From Sphingomonas sp. (GTDB lineage Bacteria > Pseudomonadota > Alphaproteobacteria > Sphingomonadales > Sphingomonadaceae), in NCBI GenBank assembly GCA_017418975.1, contig JAFOMG010000024.1, forward strand, positions 124,001 through 188,000: DNA of 64,000 nt, in the 5' to 3' direction. Positions 52,867 to 61,577 of this stretch are shown here, one piece after another. The notes under the pieces were generated by a model that saw nothing but the letters and a program-made list of their open reading frames with translations, was not told the origin of the DNA and ran no database searches. How positions within the stretch are numbered: the stretch's first letter is position 1; the number at the start of each line of letters is the position of its first letter. Position numbers and translations under genes: made by a program.

Positions 52867-53070
52867 TCAATCCTTGCGGTTGGGGTTGGTGAAGATCTCT
52901 TCGATGGTCAGGCCGAACACGTCGGCGATCTTGAAGGCGAGCGGGAGCGAGGGGTCGTAGCGGCCGGTCTCGATCGCGTTGACGCTCTGGCGCGACACTT
53001 CGAGCCGCTCGGCCAGGTCCTGCTGGCTCCAGGCGCGCTCGGCCCGCAGCACGCGGAGGCGATTGATCAT
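52867..53070 (-). CDS. XRE-family small transcriptional regulator
   Basis: 67 residues, entirely an HTH domain: LRAERAWSQQDLAERLEVSRQSVNAIETGRYDPSLP is the classic Cro/XRE pattern with a C-terminal FGLTIEEIFTN helix. This short form is usually paired with a membrane protein that may sense and sequester it. It overlaps the membrane protein gene by 4 bases. The palindrome at 53499 is a likely autoregulatory site. Confidence 0.92.
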   Translation of the reverse strand: MINRLRVLRAERAWSQQDLAERLEVSRQSVNAIETGRYDPSLPLAFKIADVFGLTIEEIFTNPNRKD

Positions 53071-53477
53071 TCGCCGCCTCCGCGCATCGCCGCGAGCTTG
53101 TTGAAGCAGCGGCCCACGCCCAGCCCGGCGAACCACAGGATCGCGGCATAATAGGCATAGACGTGCGGCACGAGGCCGAAATTCTCGAGAAAGCCCCAGG
53201 CCGTCGCGATGCTCAGCGCGAAACCGGTGGCGACCAGCGCCTGGCGCGTCACCTGCACACGCAGATATTCGTCCTGCTCCTCGACGAGATAGCGCCCGAG
53301 GACGAAGAACACGCCGATCACCGGCAGCGCGGGCAGCACGCCGGCGACATAGCCCAGCAGCCCGTGCAGCGGGCTGTTCCGCGCATGCATGACCACGCCG
53401 ATCAGGATCAGCACATAGCTCATCATCAGCAGGATCACCGATTTCGTGTAGCGCCGCTGCGCCCGATTGCCGGCCAT
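53067..53477 (-). CDS. Membrane protein paired with the XRE regulator
   Basis: 136 residues with four hydrophobic spans (about 15-30, 38-60, 80-98, 108-128). The cytoplasmic loops include GRYLVEEQDEYLRVQVTRQALVATG. Unknown function; this membrane protein plus XRE pairing is common in sphingomonads and Xanthomonas, and the membrane member may control the regulator. It is the first gene of the operon with the secreted hydrolase. Confidence 0.8.
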   Translation of the reverse strand: MAGNRAQRRYTKSVILLMMSYVLILIGVVMHARNSPLHGLLGYVAGVLPALPVIGVFFVLGRYLVEEQDEYLRVQVTRQALVATGFALSIATAWGFLENFGLVPHVYAYYAAILWFAGLGVGRCFNKLAAMRGGGE

Positions 53478-53498
53478 GATTGGCTTCCTTTGCAGTTT

Positions 53499-53514
53499 GT
53501 AAAGGGAGCTTTAC
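53499..53514. promoter_or_regulatory. Palindrome GTAAAG-GGAG-CTTTAC, possible XRE operator
   Basis: Perfect 6-base arms with a 4-base centre lie 22 bases upstream of the membrane protein start. Short XRE repressors usually bind such symmetric sites and regulate their own operon. Confidence 0.5.
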
Positions 53515-53540
53515 TCATCGAGTCGCGCAATGTCAACCAT

Positions 53541-53559
53541 GCTTTCCATATGGGAAAGC
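53541..53559. promoter_or_regulatory. Second palindrome GCTTTCC-ATATG-GGAAAGC
   Basis: A perfect inverted repeat with 7-base arms, about 30 bases further upstream. It shares an AAAG/CTTT theme with the first site. It may be a second binding site for the same regulator or another one. Confidence 0.4.
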
Positions 53560-53842
53560 TTGCCAGACTAGATGCTAATCGCGCTTTCCAGTCGACGCTT
53601 CGACATCGAGGTGCCAGCCCTCGAACTCGCGGATCATCGGCCTGCCGCACCCCTCGCACCAGGAACGGAAGGCAGTGCCGTCATTCCATGCACGGCTACG
53701 GCTGCGGTGATGTTTGCCGACAAGACAATAGATTGGCTGCAGCAAGCGCATGTGCCGCCTCCCCGGAATCTCGCGGGAATGGTGGCATTTCCACGCAAAA
53801 AGTCCATGTTTTTGCGCAACTATGCGAAAATATTACGGGTTT

Positions 53843-55240
53843 TTAATCCTGGAGCCGCGCCAGCATCTCCGCGGCGAGATGACTGAGCGTGTCGTCGCGC
53901 GCGCCCATCACCACGATGCGATCGCCGGCGCGCGCCGCGGCGACGAGATGCGCCGCCGCCGCCGCGCGATCGGGAATGTGGAGCGCGTGGCGCCCGGTCG
54001 CCGCGACGTCGGCGACGATGTCGGCGCTGGTCACTTCGCGGCTGGTGGTGCCGCCCTGGTAGACCGGGTCGGGCAGCACCAGCACGTCCTCATCGCTCAG
54101 CTTCTCGGCGAACATCGCGACGAGCTCGGCGCGCATCACCTTGAGCGGGCCATAGCCGTGCGGTTGGAACAGCAGGAGCAGCCTGCCCTCAAAGGCGTGC
54201 AGCGTGTCCAGTGTCGCGGCGATCTTGTCGGGATTGTGCCCGAAATCGTCGATCACGGCGATCCCGCCCGCTTCGCCGACCAGCTCGAAGCGCCGCTTGA
54301 GGCCCTGAAAGCCCTGGATCGCCTGGGCAGCCTCCGCCACCGCGATCCCCGCCGCCGCCGCCGCGCCGATCGCCGCCAGCGCGTTGGAGACATTGTGCCG
54401 GCCCGGCACCTGCAGCGTCACCGGGATCGACGCCTCGCCCTCGCGCGCCAGCTCGAAGGTGATGCCGTAACGCTGCTCGCGCAGGTTGATCGCGACCAGA
54501 TCCGCCGGCGCGCCGATCGCGAAGGTGAGCAGCCGCGCGCGCGGCATCGTCGCCGCCAGCAACGCGCCCTCGCCATTGTCGAGGTTGATCACCGCCTTGC
54601 CCGCCCGCGCGATGAATGCGCCGAACAGCTCGATCAGCTTGTCCATCGGCAGGTGATCGAGGCTGACATTGTTGAGCACCGCCACGCCCGGGCGATAGAG
54701 CGCGATCGAACCGTCGCTCTCGTCGACCTCGCTCACATAGGCCCCGCCCCCGCCGACCAGCGCGCTGGCGAAGGGCGCGTCGGGCGTGACGAAATTCTTC
54801 ATCACCGCGCCGTTCATCACCGTGGGGTCACGGCCCAGCGCATGGAAGATCCAGCCGATCATGCCGGTGACGGTGGACTTGCCGCTGGTGCCCGCCACGC
54901 CGATCGAGAGCGGCGCGGCGTTGAACAGCCGGGCGTTGAGCTCCGCCCGGGTCATCCGTGCATTGCCCAGTTCGGCGGCGCGGCGCGCATCGGGCACGGT
55001 CTCCTCGATCGCGGCCGAGGCGACGACGATCTGCTCGGCCGAGCCGATCCCGCTGCCGTCCTGCGGGAACAGGGCGATGCCGCTGCGCGCGAGGAAATCG
55101 AACTTCGCGGGCAGCCGCGCCTGGTCGAGGCTGCGGTCCGACCCCGCCACCCTGGCGCCCTGTCCGGCCAGGATCATCGCCAGGGGCATCATGCCCGACC
55201 CGCCAATGCCCACGAAGAAGTAAGGTTTGCGATGCTCCAT
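53843..55240 (-). CDS. Mur ligase family protein, Mpl-like (murein tripeptide recycling)
   Basis: 465 residues with the MurC/Mpl layout: N-terminal YFFVGIGGSGMMPLAMIL, the ATP-binding P-loop GVAGTSGKSTVTGMIGWI, middle-domain VLNNVSLDHLP and a C-terminal domain with AVIDDFGHNPDKI. MurC/Mpl add L-Ala or the tripeptide to UDP-MurNAc. Its neighbour is an LD-carboxypeptidase, an enzyme that makes tripeptide during recycling, which favours Mpl, but MurC is possible. The two genes are divergent and only about 40 bases apart. Confidence 0.85.
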   Translation of the reverse strand: MEHRKPYFFVGIGGSGMMPLAMILAGQGARVAGSDRSLDQARLPAKFDFLARSGIALFPQDGSGIGSAEQIVVASAAIEETVPDARRAAELGNARMTRAELNARLFNAAPLSIGVAGTSGKSTVTGMIGWIFHALGRDPTVMNGAVMKNFVTPDAPFASALVGGGGAYVSEVDESDGSIALYRPGVAVLNNVSLDHLPMDKLIELFGAFIARAGKAVINLDNGEGALLAATMPRARLLTFAIGAPADLVAINLREQRYGITFELAREGEASIPVTLQVPGRHNVSNALAAIGAAAAAGIAVAEAAQAIQGFQGLKRRFELVGEAGGIAVIDDFGHNPDKIAATLDTLHAFEGRLLLLFQPHGYGPLKVMRAELVAMFAEKLSDEDVLVLPDPVYQGGTTSREVTSADIVADVAATGRHALHIPDRAAAAAHLVAAARAGDRIVVMGARDDTLSHLAAEMLARLQD

Positions 55241-55280
55241 GGCCTCGCGCTATCGGCAATTCGAAGCGAAGGGGCAAGGC

Positions 55281-56114
55281 ATGCGCATCGGAGTCGTCGC
55301 ACCAGCAAGACCGGTCAGCCGCGAGGGATCGCTGCGCATGGCCGCGTTCATGGCGCTGACCTATCCGGGGCACGAGATCGTGTTCCATCCGCAATGCTAT
55401 CTGCAGGCCGGCCATTTCGCCGGCACCGACGCCCAGCGCGCCGCCGCTTTTCTCGAATTCGCCAATGATCCGGCGTTCGACGCGATCTGGTTCGCGCGCG
55501 GCGGCTATGGCTCGAACCGCATTCTCGAAGCGGTGATGCCGAAGCTCGGGCCGGCGGCTCACCACAAGACCTATGTCGGCTTCTCGGACATGGGGTTCCT
55601 GCTCGGCGCGCTCTATGCCCGGCGGATCGGCCGGGTGGCGCACGGCGCGATGGCCTCCAGCCTGGGCATGAACGATACCGGCGAGGGCGCCGGCTGGGTG
55701 CTCGGCTGGCTGATCGACGGCGACCGGCGCGGCTTCGAGCCGGGCCTTGCCGACGGGCGCCCCGCCGCCGCGTTCAACCTAGCCATCCTGGCCGCGCTGA
55801 TCGGCACCAAATATCTGCCCGACCTTACCGATCACGTGCTCTATATCGAGGAAGTCGACGAGCCGCTCTACCGGATCGACCGGATGCTGTTCCAGATGGC
55901 GCACGCCACCCAGCTCAAGGGCATCGCCGGCGTGCGACTGGGCGCGGTCACCGCGGTCAAGGACAATGGCGAGGCCGACGGCAATTACAGCTTCGGCGAG
56001 ACCATCGACGAGATGATCCTGCGCTGGTGCGGGGAAATGGGCGTCCCCTATCTCGGCCGCGCCGAGATCGGCCATGTCGAGCTGAACCGCGTGGTGCCGT
56101 TCGGACTGGTGTAG
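55281..56114 (+). CDS. LD-carboxypeptidase (peptidase S66)
   Basis: 277 residues. It cuts the terminal D-Ala from murein tetrapeptides, giving tripeptide for Mpl. The S66 features are FARGGYGSNRIL, the nucleophile Ser in TYVGFSDMGFLLGAL, the Glu in VLYIEEVDEPLYRIDRM and the C-terminal His in GRAEIGHVELNRVVPFG. ATG 55281 (MRIGVVAPARP) fits the family; the longer frame starting at 55227 overlaps the divergent gene's start. Neighbour logic supports murein recycling. Confidence 0.9.
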   Translation: MRIGVVAPARPVSREGSLRMAAFMALTYPGHEIVFHPQCYLQAGHFAGTDAQRAAAFLEFANDPAFDAIWFARGGYGSNRILEAVMPKLGPAAHHKTYVGFSDMGFLLGALYARRIGRVAHGAMASSLGMNDTGEGAGWVLGWLIDGDRRGFEPGLADGRPAAAFNLAILAALIGTKYLPDLTDHVLYIEEVDEPLYRIDRMLFQMAHATQLKGIAGVRLGAVTAVKDNGEADGNYSFGETIDEMILRWCGEMGVPYLGRAEIGHVELNRVVPFGLV

Positions 56115-56216
56115 AGGGCGGAAGCGCAATCGGCGAGCACCATCCCCTGCTGCTCTCTCCGCCCTCCCGCTCTTCCCCGTCCTCCTCGCTACCCACCCAT
56201 CACCCCGCTACCCTCC

Positions 56217-56353
56217 CGTCATCCCCGCGCAGGCGGGGATCCAGGGCCAGGAGCAATGGTCGTGCGGTCCGTTCTGCCTTCTCCGGCAAGTCGCACCCGC
56301 GATTGCTTCGATCGTCCCGAGCTACCCTGGATTCCCGCCTGCGCGGGAATGAC
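56217..56353. repeat. Palindromic repeat pair in a convergent gap
   Basis: CCGTCATCCCCGCGCAGGCGGGGATCC near 56217 and GGATTCCCGCCTGCGCGGGAATGACGG ending near 56353 are inverted to one another (split by a unique centre). They belong to the CGTCATCCC family seen throughout the window. Confidence 0.7.
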
Positions 56354-56381
56354 GGACCAATCCTGGATGCTCGCTTGGGTT

Positions 56382-57782
56382 CTAACCCTGGCCCCGCTTC
56401 CGGCACCACAGATGGAACATGCCCGCGAAGAGATGCGGGAAATCCGCCTCCAGCCGATCCCACAGCATCAGGTCGTGCCGGTCCGCCGCCGTTCCGAAGC
56501 GCTCGGCGAAGCGGGCCTGCGCCTCGGGCGGGGCGTCGAGCATCAGCGGCTCGAAGCCCGCCGCCGCGAGCATCGCCTGGATCGCGGGCAGGCGATACCA
56601 ATGCTCGCGGACATGGAAGCACAGGTCGCGGCAGCCGCTCAGCGTGTAGAAATCGTCGCTCTCGCGCAGGCCCGCCAGCGGCCGCTCGGGCGGCAGGGAA
56701 AGCACATGCGCGCGAAAAGCCCGGATCCCCGCCGCGCTCGCGTCCCAGCCATGTTCGGCGATCGCGCGGCGCGCCTCGGCCACCCGGGCCCGCGCCCGCT
56801 CGCTGTAGAGCGCGACACGCAGCACGCCGCCCGGCACGAGCGCATCCGCAAGCGCGGCCAGCCCCTGCTCGGGCCGCTCCATATGGTGGAGCACTCCGGT
56901 GCAGCTCACCATGGCGAAACGCTGGCCCAGCCCAGCCATGTCGAGGATGTCGCCCTGGACGAAGCGCACATTCTCCACGCCCAGCACACCGGCCATGCGC
57001 TGGCCATGGGCCAGGCTCGCGGCACTCAGGTCGAGCGCGGTGATCGACAGCGACGGGTCCATCCGCGCCAGGTCGATCGGCTCGAACCCGGTGCCGCAAC
57101 CCGCGACCAGCACCGCGAGCGGCTCGGCCTGCTGGGCGCCCAGCGAAGCGAGATGCCGGGCCAGCGCGGCATGCGGCCGCGCCGGCGGCACCCGCCAGCG
57201 CGGATAGGGATTGGCTTCGTACTGGGCGCGCACCGCCCGCGAGATCGCGTCTCCGGGAATGCCGAGCGACGGCATCGCTTCGGCCAATGCCCGCTCCTCG
57301 GCGATCTCGGCGGCGGCGGCGGGAGGAACGCCCAGCGCTTCCCCGCCCCAGGCATATTCGCTCGCAAAAGCCTGTATCGCCAGGGCCTTGCGCAACCCGT
57401 CCGGCAGCACCCGCCCGGCGAGCCAGGCCAGCCGCGCCTCCATCGCCGGATCGACATTGATGCAGCGGGTCAGGAACGCGTCCCACAACGGGTCCTCCGC
57501 CACTACCGGCTCGGGATATTTGACCAGCAGCATGCGCGCCGCCGCCCGCGCCAGCATCTGGGGATCGAGCGAGCCGGCGCGCAGGCAGGTTGCCAGGTCC
57601 GCTTCGAGCTGCGGCGGCCAGCCGGTGAGCGACAGCCGGGCGAGCAGATCGGCATAGGCCGGCGCGACGCCCTCGCTGTCGAGCGCGAGCGCACGGCTCA
57701 GCATCGGCAGGGCCTGGCCATATTGGCCCCGCCGCGCCGCCTCCGCCGCCATGCCCAGCAGTTGCGCGGCTTCAGGATGCAA
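56382..57782 (-). CDS. SAM methyltransferase with N-terminal helical repeat domain
   Basis: 466 residues. The N-terminal 150 residues are Ala-rich helical repeats (AAEAARRGQYGQALPMLSRALAL is TPR-like). A class I methyltransferase follows: VLVAGCGTGFEPIDLAR (motif I), ITALDLSAASL, VQGDILDM and VLHHMERPEQGL. TTG 57782 is the only in-frame start before the repeats and overlaps the VOC gene by 11 bases. Such TPR-methyltransferases often modify proteins or glycolipids; the target is unknown. Confidence 0.8.
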   Translation of the reverse strand: MHPEAAQLLGMAAEAARRGQYGQALPMLSRALALDSEGVAPAYADLLARLSLTGWPPQLEADLATCLRAGSLDPQMLARAAARMLLVKYPEPVVAEDPLWDAFLTRCINVDPAMEARLAWLAGRVLPDGLRKALAIQAFASEYAWGGEALGVPPAAAAEIAEERALAEAMPSLGIPGDAISRAVRAQYEANPYPRWRVPPARPHAALARHLASLGAQQAEPLAVLVAGCGTGFEPIDLARMDPSLSITALDLSAASLAHGQRMAGVLGVENVRFVQGDILDMAGLGQRFAMVSCTGVLHHMERPEQGLAALADALVPGGVLRVALYSERARARVAEARRAIAEHGWDASAAGIRAFRAHVLSLPPERPLAGLRESDDFYTLSGCRDLCFHVREHWYRLPAIQAMLAAAGFEPLMLDAPPEAQARFAERFGTAADRHDLMLWDRLEADFPHLFAGMFHLWCRKRGQG

Positions 57783-58128
57783 TGCGGCCCACCCGCACCA
57801 GCGTCCCGTCCGGATCGCTCACCGCGAACTCATAGCAGCCCCAGGGCTTTAGGCTCGGCCCTTCCTTCTCGATGATCAGCTCGCGCACGCGCTCCGCCAC
57901 CCCGTCGACATCGTCGGTGTAGAGATAGATGCCGAACGGATTGTGCCCGGGCACCAGCCAGCCGAGCACTGCCTTGTTGAGGTGCAGATGCCAGCCCCTG
58001 CCGTCCTCGAGGATCTTGTAGTCGCCATAGTCGCTCACGAGCCGGAAGCCGAGCCGTTCGTAAAAGGCCAGGCTCGCGCCAAGGTCGTTGCAGGGCAGAA
58101 TGGTGGCGACGCGGTGGTCTTCGGACAT
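57772..58128 (-). CDS. VOC/glyoxalase-fold protein (bleomycin-resistance-like)
   Basis: 118 residues, one VOC module pair: VATILPCNDLGASLAFYERLGFRLVSDYGDYKIL, GWHLHLNKAVLGWLVP and YEFAVSDPDGTLVRVGRI. Members are glyoxalases, dioxygenases or antibiotic-binding proteins. There are His and Glu residues at plausible metal positions (HLHLN). ATG 58128 is chosen; the TTG at 58146 adds six residues. Its 3' end overlaps the methyltransferase gene, hinting at coupling. Confidence 0.85.
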   Translation of the reverse strand: MSEDHRVATILPCNDLGASLAFYERLGFRLVSDYGDYKILEDGRGWHLHLNKAVLGWLVPGHNPFGIYLYTDDVDGVAERVRELIIEKEGPSLKPWGCYEFAVSDPDGTLVRVGRIAS

Positions 58129-58364
58129 CTGGCTACTTTCCGGCAAGGGCGCGAAGCCCCATCTAGCGCGAACGCCGTCCTTGCCCTATAGCGATCCATA
58201 TGCAGCGTAAGCGCGCCTTCGCCACGACTACTACCGTCCCGGTTTACCGGGAAGGGTTCGGCGCGCGCATCTTCCGCTAACGCTTGCCGAGCACCTCACC
58301 CGGACGGGTGAGGTCGCGCCTTCCTCCCTCGTTCGGCCAATCACGGGGCGCCCGAGGGACGACG

Positions 58365-58850
58365 ATGCGATATTATCTGGACAGCGAATTCAACGGCAAT
58401 GGCGGGCAATTGCTCAGCATTGCCCTGGTGCGCGCCGACGGTGCGGAATTCTACGAAGTGCTGCACGCGCACGAATTGATCGTGCCCTGGGTGAAGGCAA
58501 ATGTGATGCCCGTGCTGGAGCGGCAGCCGATCGACCGTGCCACGGTGGTGAAGAAGCTGCAGAAATTCCTGCGCAAGGATCCGGGCCCGCACAGCTTCAT
58601 CGCGGACTGGCCCGAGGATATCGCGCATTTCTGCAAGCTGCTGGTGCGCGATCATGGCAAGCGCAACGATCCGCTACGCTTCCGCTGCCTGTTGCTCGAC
58701 TTGCCGGGGTTCGACACCGCAAATGCCAGTGCCGCACCCCATAACGCCCTGTCGGATGCCCGGAGCCTGCGCGATCATGTGGAGGCCGGGCTCGCGCCTG
58801 GCGGCGAGGGCCTGTCGCCCGAGGACCTCGCCTTGTTGCACGGCAGCTGA
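58365..58850 (+). CDS. 3'-5' exoribonuclease (Rv2179c-like, DEDDh fold)
   Basis: 161 residues. It fits the small 3'-5' exoribonuclease family of RNase T/Rv2179c type. The catalytic acidic residues are in YYLDSEFNG (first D-x-E), FIADWPEDI and the last His/Asp in PHNALSDARSLRDH. ATG 58365 follows GAGGGACGACG. It probably trims RNA 3' ends in the cytoplasm; family members are common in actinobacteria and proteobacteria. Stand-alone gene before thrS. Confidence 0.87.
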   Translation: MRYYLDSEFNGNGGQLLSIALVRADGAEFYEVLHAHELIVPWVKANVMPVLERQPIDRATVVKKLQKFLRKDPGPHSFIADWPEDIAHFCKLLVRDHGKRNDPLRFRCLLLDLPGFDTANASAAPHNALSDARSLRDHVEAGLAPGGEGLSPEDLALLHGS

Positions 58851-58936
58851 GCAGCTCGATCCGACCTTGCCTATATCATGCCCGGGCGGGCATAAGCCGC
58901 CCGCCTCGATTTCAACCCTGTAAGTGAAAGCCCATC

Positions 58937-60937
58937 ATGTCCGAGATGTTCCGCATAACGCTGCCCGACGGTTCCGTCCGCGAGGTAGCCCCGGGGACTA
59001 CCCCGGCGGACATCGCCGCCGCGATCGGCCCGGGCCTGGCCAAGGCCGCGCTCGCCGCGCGCGTCGATGGCGAGCTGCGCGACATCGGCCGCCCGTTCGA
59101 GGGCGACGCCCAGCTGGCGCTCGTCACGGCGAAGGACGAGAAGGACGCGCTCGAGCTCGCGCGCCACGATTATGCGCACATCCTGGCCGAAGCGGTGCAG
59201 AACCTGTTCCCCGGCACGCAGATCACCTTCGGCCCGGCGACCGACGATGGCTTCTATTACGACTTCGCGCCCAAGGACCGCCCCTTCACCGAGGAGGACC
59301 TGCCGGCGATCGAGGCCGAGATGCGCAGGATCATCGCCGCCGACGCGCCGCTGATCCGCGAGGTCTGGTCGCGCCAGCAGCTCATCGACCGCTGGACGAA
59401 GCAGGGCGAGACCTTCAAGGCCGAATGGGCGCAGGAACTGCCCGAGGGCGAGGAACTGACCGTGTACCGCGCCGGCAAGGGCGAGGACGCCTGGCTCGAC
59501 ATGTGCCGCGGGCCGCACCTCGCCTCCACCGGCAAGGTCGATCCCAACGCGTTCAAGCTGACGCGCGTCTCGGGCGCCTATTGGCGCGGCGACCAGAAGA
59601 ACGCGATGCTCTCGCGCATCTACGGCACGGGCTGGCTCAACAGGAAGCAGCTCGACGAGCATCTGATGCGCCTGGAGGAAGCCGCCAAGCGCGACCATCG
59701 CAAGCTCGGCCAGGAGATGGACCTGTTCCACCTCCAGCAGGAAGCGCATGGCTCGGTATTCTGGCACCCCCACGGCTTCACCATCTGGCGGGCGCTCGAA
59801 GCCTATATGCGCCGGGCGATCGATGCCGCCGGCTATAGCGAAGTGAAGACGCCGCAGGTGATGGATGCGCGCCAATGGGAGCAGTCCGGCCATTGGGGCA
59901 AGTATCGCGAGAACATGTTCGTCATTCCGGACGAGGTGCCGAACGTCGATGACGAGGGCCCGATCGTCTCCGACGCCGCCGACTGGATGGCGCTCAAGCC
60001 GATGAACTGCCCGGCGCACGTGCTGATCTTCCGCCAGGGCATCAAATCGTATCGCGAGTTGCCGATCCGGCTCTACGAGAACGGCTGCTGCCACCGCAAC
60101 GAGCCGCATGGCGCGCTGCACGGGCTGATGCGCGTCCGCCAGTTCACGCAGGACGATGCGCACATCTTCTGCCGCGAGGACCAGATCGTCGAGGAAGTGC
60201 AGGCCTTCTGCCGCCTCGCCGACCGCATCTATCGCGACTTCGGGTTCAAATATTCGATCAAGCTGGCGCTGCGCCCCGACAAGCGCTTCGGTACCGAGGA
60301 GATGTGGGACAAGGCCGAGGCGGAACTGCGCGACGCCGTGGTCCGCGCCGGCCTGGCCACCGAGGAATATGGCTGGGAAGAGCTGCCCGGCGAAGGCGCC
60401 TTCTATGCGCCGAAGCTCGAATGGCACCTGACCGACGCGATCGGCCGCACCTGGCAGGTCGGCACGATCCAGTCGGACCGCGTGCTGCCCGAGCGCCTCG
60501 ACGCGTCCTATGTCGGCGAGGATGGCGAGCGCCACCGCCCGGTGATGCTCCACCGCGCGATCTTCGGTTCGTACGAGCGCTTCATCGGCATCCTGATCGA
60601 GCATTTCGCCGGCAAGCTGCCGGTCTGGCTGGCCCCCACCCAGGCAGTGGTGGCGACGATCGTCTCGGATGCCGACGACTATGCGCACGAAGTAACCCGG
60701 AAGCTCCAGGCGGCCGGCATCCGCGTCGCGAGCGACCTGCGCAACGAGAAGATCAACTACAAGGTGCGCGAGCATTCGGTCGCCAAGGTCCCGAACCTGC
60801 TGGTGGTCGGCAAGCGCGAGGCCGAGGAGGGCACGGTGGCGCTGCGCGTGCTGGGCAGCCAGGGCCAGCAGATGCTGAGCCTGGACGAGGTGGTGGCGAA
60901 GCTGGTGGCCGAGGCGACTCCGCCCGACCTCGGATGA
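58937..60937 (+). CDS. thrS: Threonyl-tRNA synthetase
   Basis: 666 residues, the usual length. Domains in order: TGS (1-62), editing domain (about 70-220, with HDYAHILAEAV and CRGPHLASTG), class II catalytic core (about 245-540; motif 2 CCHRNEPHGAL, motif 3 HRAIFGSYERF) and the C-terminal anticodon-binding domain (about 555-655). The GTG/ATG start at 58937 is preceded by GTAAGTG. Four small genes and a membrane GT-C gene separate it from infC, which lies beside thrS in most bacteria. Confidence 0.97.
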   Translation: MSEMFRITLPDGSVREVAPGTTPADIAAAIGPGLAKAALAARVDGELRDIGRPFEGDAQLALVTAKDEKDALELARHDYAHILAEAVQNLFPGTQITFGPATDDGFYYDFAPKDRPFTEEDLPAIEAEMRRIIAADAPLIREVWSRQQLIDRWTKQGETFKAEWAQELPEGEELTVYRAGKGEDAWLDMCRGPHLASTGKVDPNAFKLTRVSGAYWRGDQKNAMLSRIYGTGWLNRKQLDEHLMRLEEAAKRDHRKLGQEMDLFHLQQEAHGSVFWHPHGFTIWRALEAYMRRAIDAAGYSEVKTPQVMDARQWEQSGHWGKYRENMFVIPDEVPNVDDEGPIVSDAADWMALKPMNCPAHVLIFRQGIKSYRELPIRLYENGCCHRNEPHGALHGLMRVRQFTQDDAHIFCREDQIVEEVQAFCRLADRIYRDFGFKYSIKLALRPDKRFGTEEMWDKAEAELRDAVVRAGLATEEYGWEELPGEGAFYAPKLEWHLTDAIGRTWQVGTIQSDRVLPERLDASYVGEDGERHRPVMLHRAIFGSYERFIGILIEHFAGKLPVWLAPTQAVVATIVSDADDYAHEVTRKLQAAGIRVASDLRNEKINYKVREHSVAKVPNLLVVGKREAEEGTVALRVLGSQGQQMLSLDEVVAKLVAEATPPDLG

Positions 60938-61254
60938 ACCCGGCCGGCACCCGGCGGGCCAATTGGGTCCTGTTAGCCGCGGCCGTTACCGGTGCGCTGG
61001 CAGCTGCGTTCATCCTGTTCGGCTTCCTGGCGCTCGGCGAATGCCTGCCGCGCGACGGCGGCGCCGCGATGCAGGCATGCGACGCCGCGAAGCAGCGCGA
61101 GTTCTGGCTCTATCCCGCGCTCGTGATCGTGTCGCTCGCGGCCGCGGCCAGGCTTCATGCGGCCCGGCCGGCCCGGGGCCTGGCACTGGCGGTCGCCAGC
61201 CCGCTTCTCGGCATGATCCTGCTCGTGTCGATCGAGAGGCTGGTCGGCGGATGA
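60934..61254 (+). CDS. Small membrane protein, unknown
   Basis: 106 residues with three to four hydrophobic spans (LLAAAVTGALAAAFILFGFLALG, LVIVSLAAAARLH, LAVASPLLGMILLVSI) and a short Cys-containing loop between the first two (GECLPRDGGAAMQACDAAKQ). It has no recognised family. The start overlaps the thrS stop by 4 bases and its end overlaps the YnfA gene by 4, so it is firmly in the thrS transcript. Confidence 0.75.
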   Translation: MNPAGTRRANWVLLAAAVTGALAAAFILFGFLALGECLPRDGGAAMQACDAAKQREFWLYPALVIVSLAAAARLHAARPARGLALAVASPLLGMILLVSIERLVGG

Positions 61255-61577
61255 ACCCGGCCACGCTTGCGATCTACGCGGCCGCCGCGCTGGCGGAGAT
61301 AGCGGGCTGCTTCGCCTTCTGGGGCGTGCTGCGGCTGGGCAAGCCCGCCTGGTGGCTCGTCCCCGGCGGCGCCTCGCTCGCCCTGTTCGCCTGGCTGCTC
61401 ACCCTGAGCAGCGCGGACGCGGCCGGACGCGCCTATGCCGCCTATGGCGGTATCTACATCCTGGCCTCGCTCGGCTGGCTGGTGCTGGTCGAGCGGGTGC
61501 CGCCCACACGCTGGGACCTGGCCGGCGCGGCGCTGGCGGTGCTCGGCTGCATGGTCATCCTGGGGGGGCGCCGCTGA
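61251..61577 (+). CDS. YnfA/UPF0060 family membrane protein
   Basis: 108 residues with four membrane helices and the UPF0060 features AEIAGCFAFWGVLRLGKPAWWL and GRAYAAYGGIYILASLGWLVLVE. Related to SMR-like multidrug proteins; exports unknown substrates. The start overlaps the previous gene (ATGA) and the stop overlaps the GNAT start (TGATG), so the genes are translationally coupled. Confidence 0.92.
   Translation: MNPATLAIYAAAALAEIAGCFAFWGVLRLGKPAWWLVPGGASLALFAWLLTLSSADAAGRAYAAYGGIYILASLGWLVLVERVPPTRWDLAGAALAVLGCMVILGGRR

Larger units (their letters stand above)
53478..53842. other. Intergenic region upstream of the XRE operon
   Basis: 365 bases without a supported gene. It contains two palindromes, given separately at 53499-53514 and 53541-53559. 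The right part is lower in GC with A/T runs (AAAATATTACGGG) near the end of the Mur ligase gene. A small frame there has no recognisable features. Confidence 0.4.

Noticed and set aside
53572..53886. Small frame in the gap before the Mur ligase
   Set aside because: It ends inside the ligase gene and has no ribosome site or recognisable motif.
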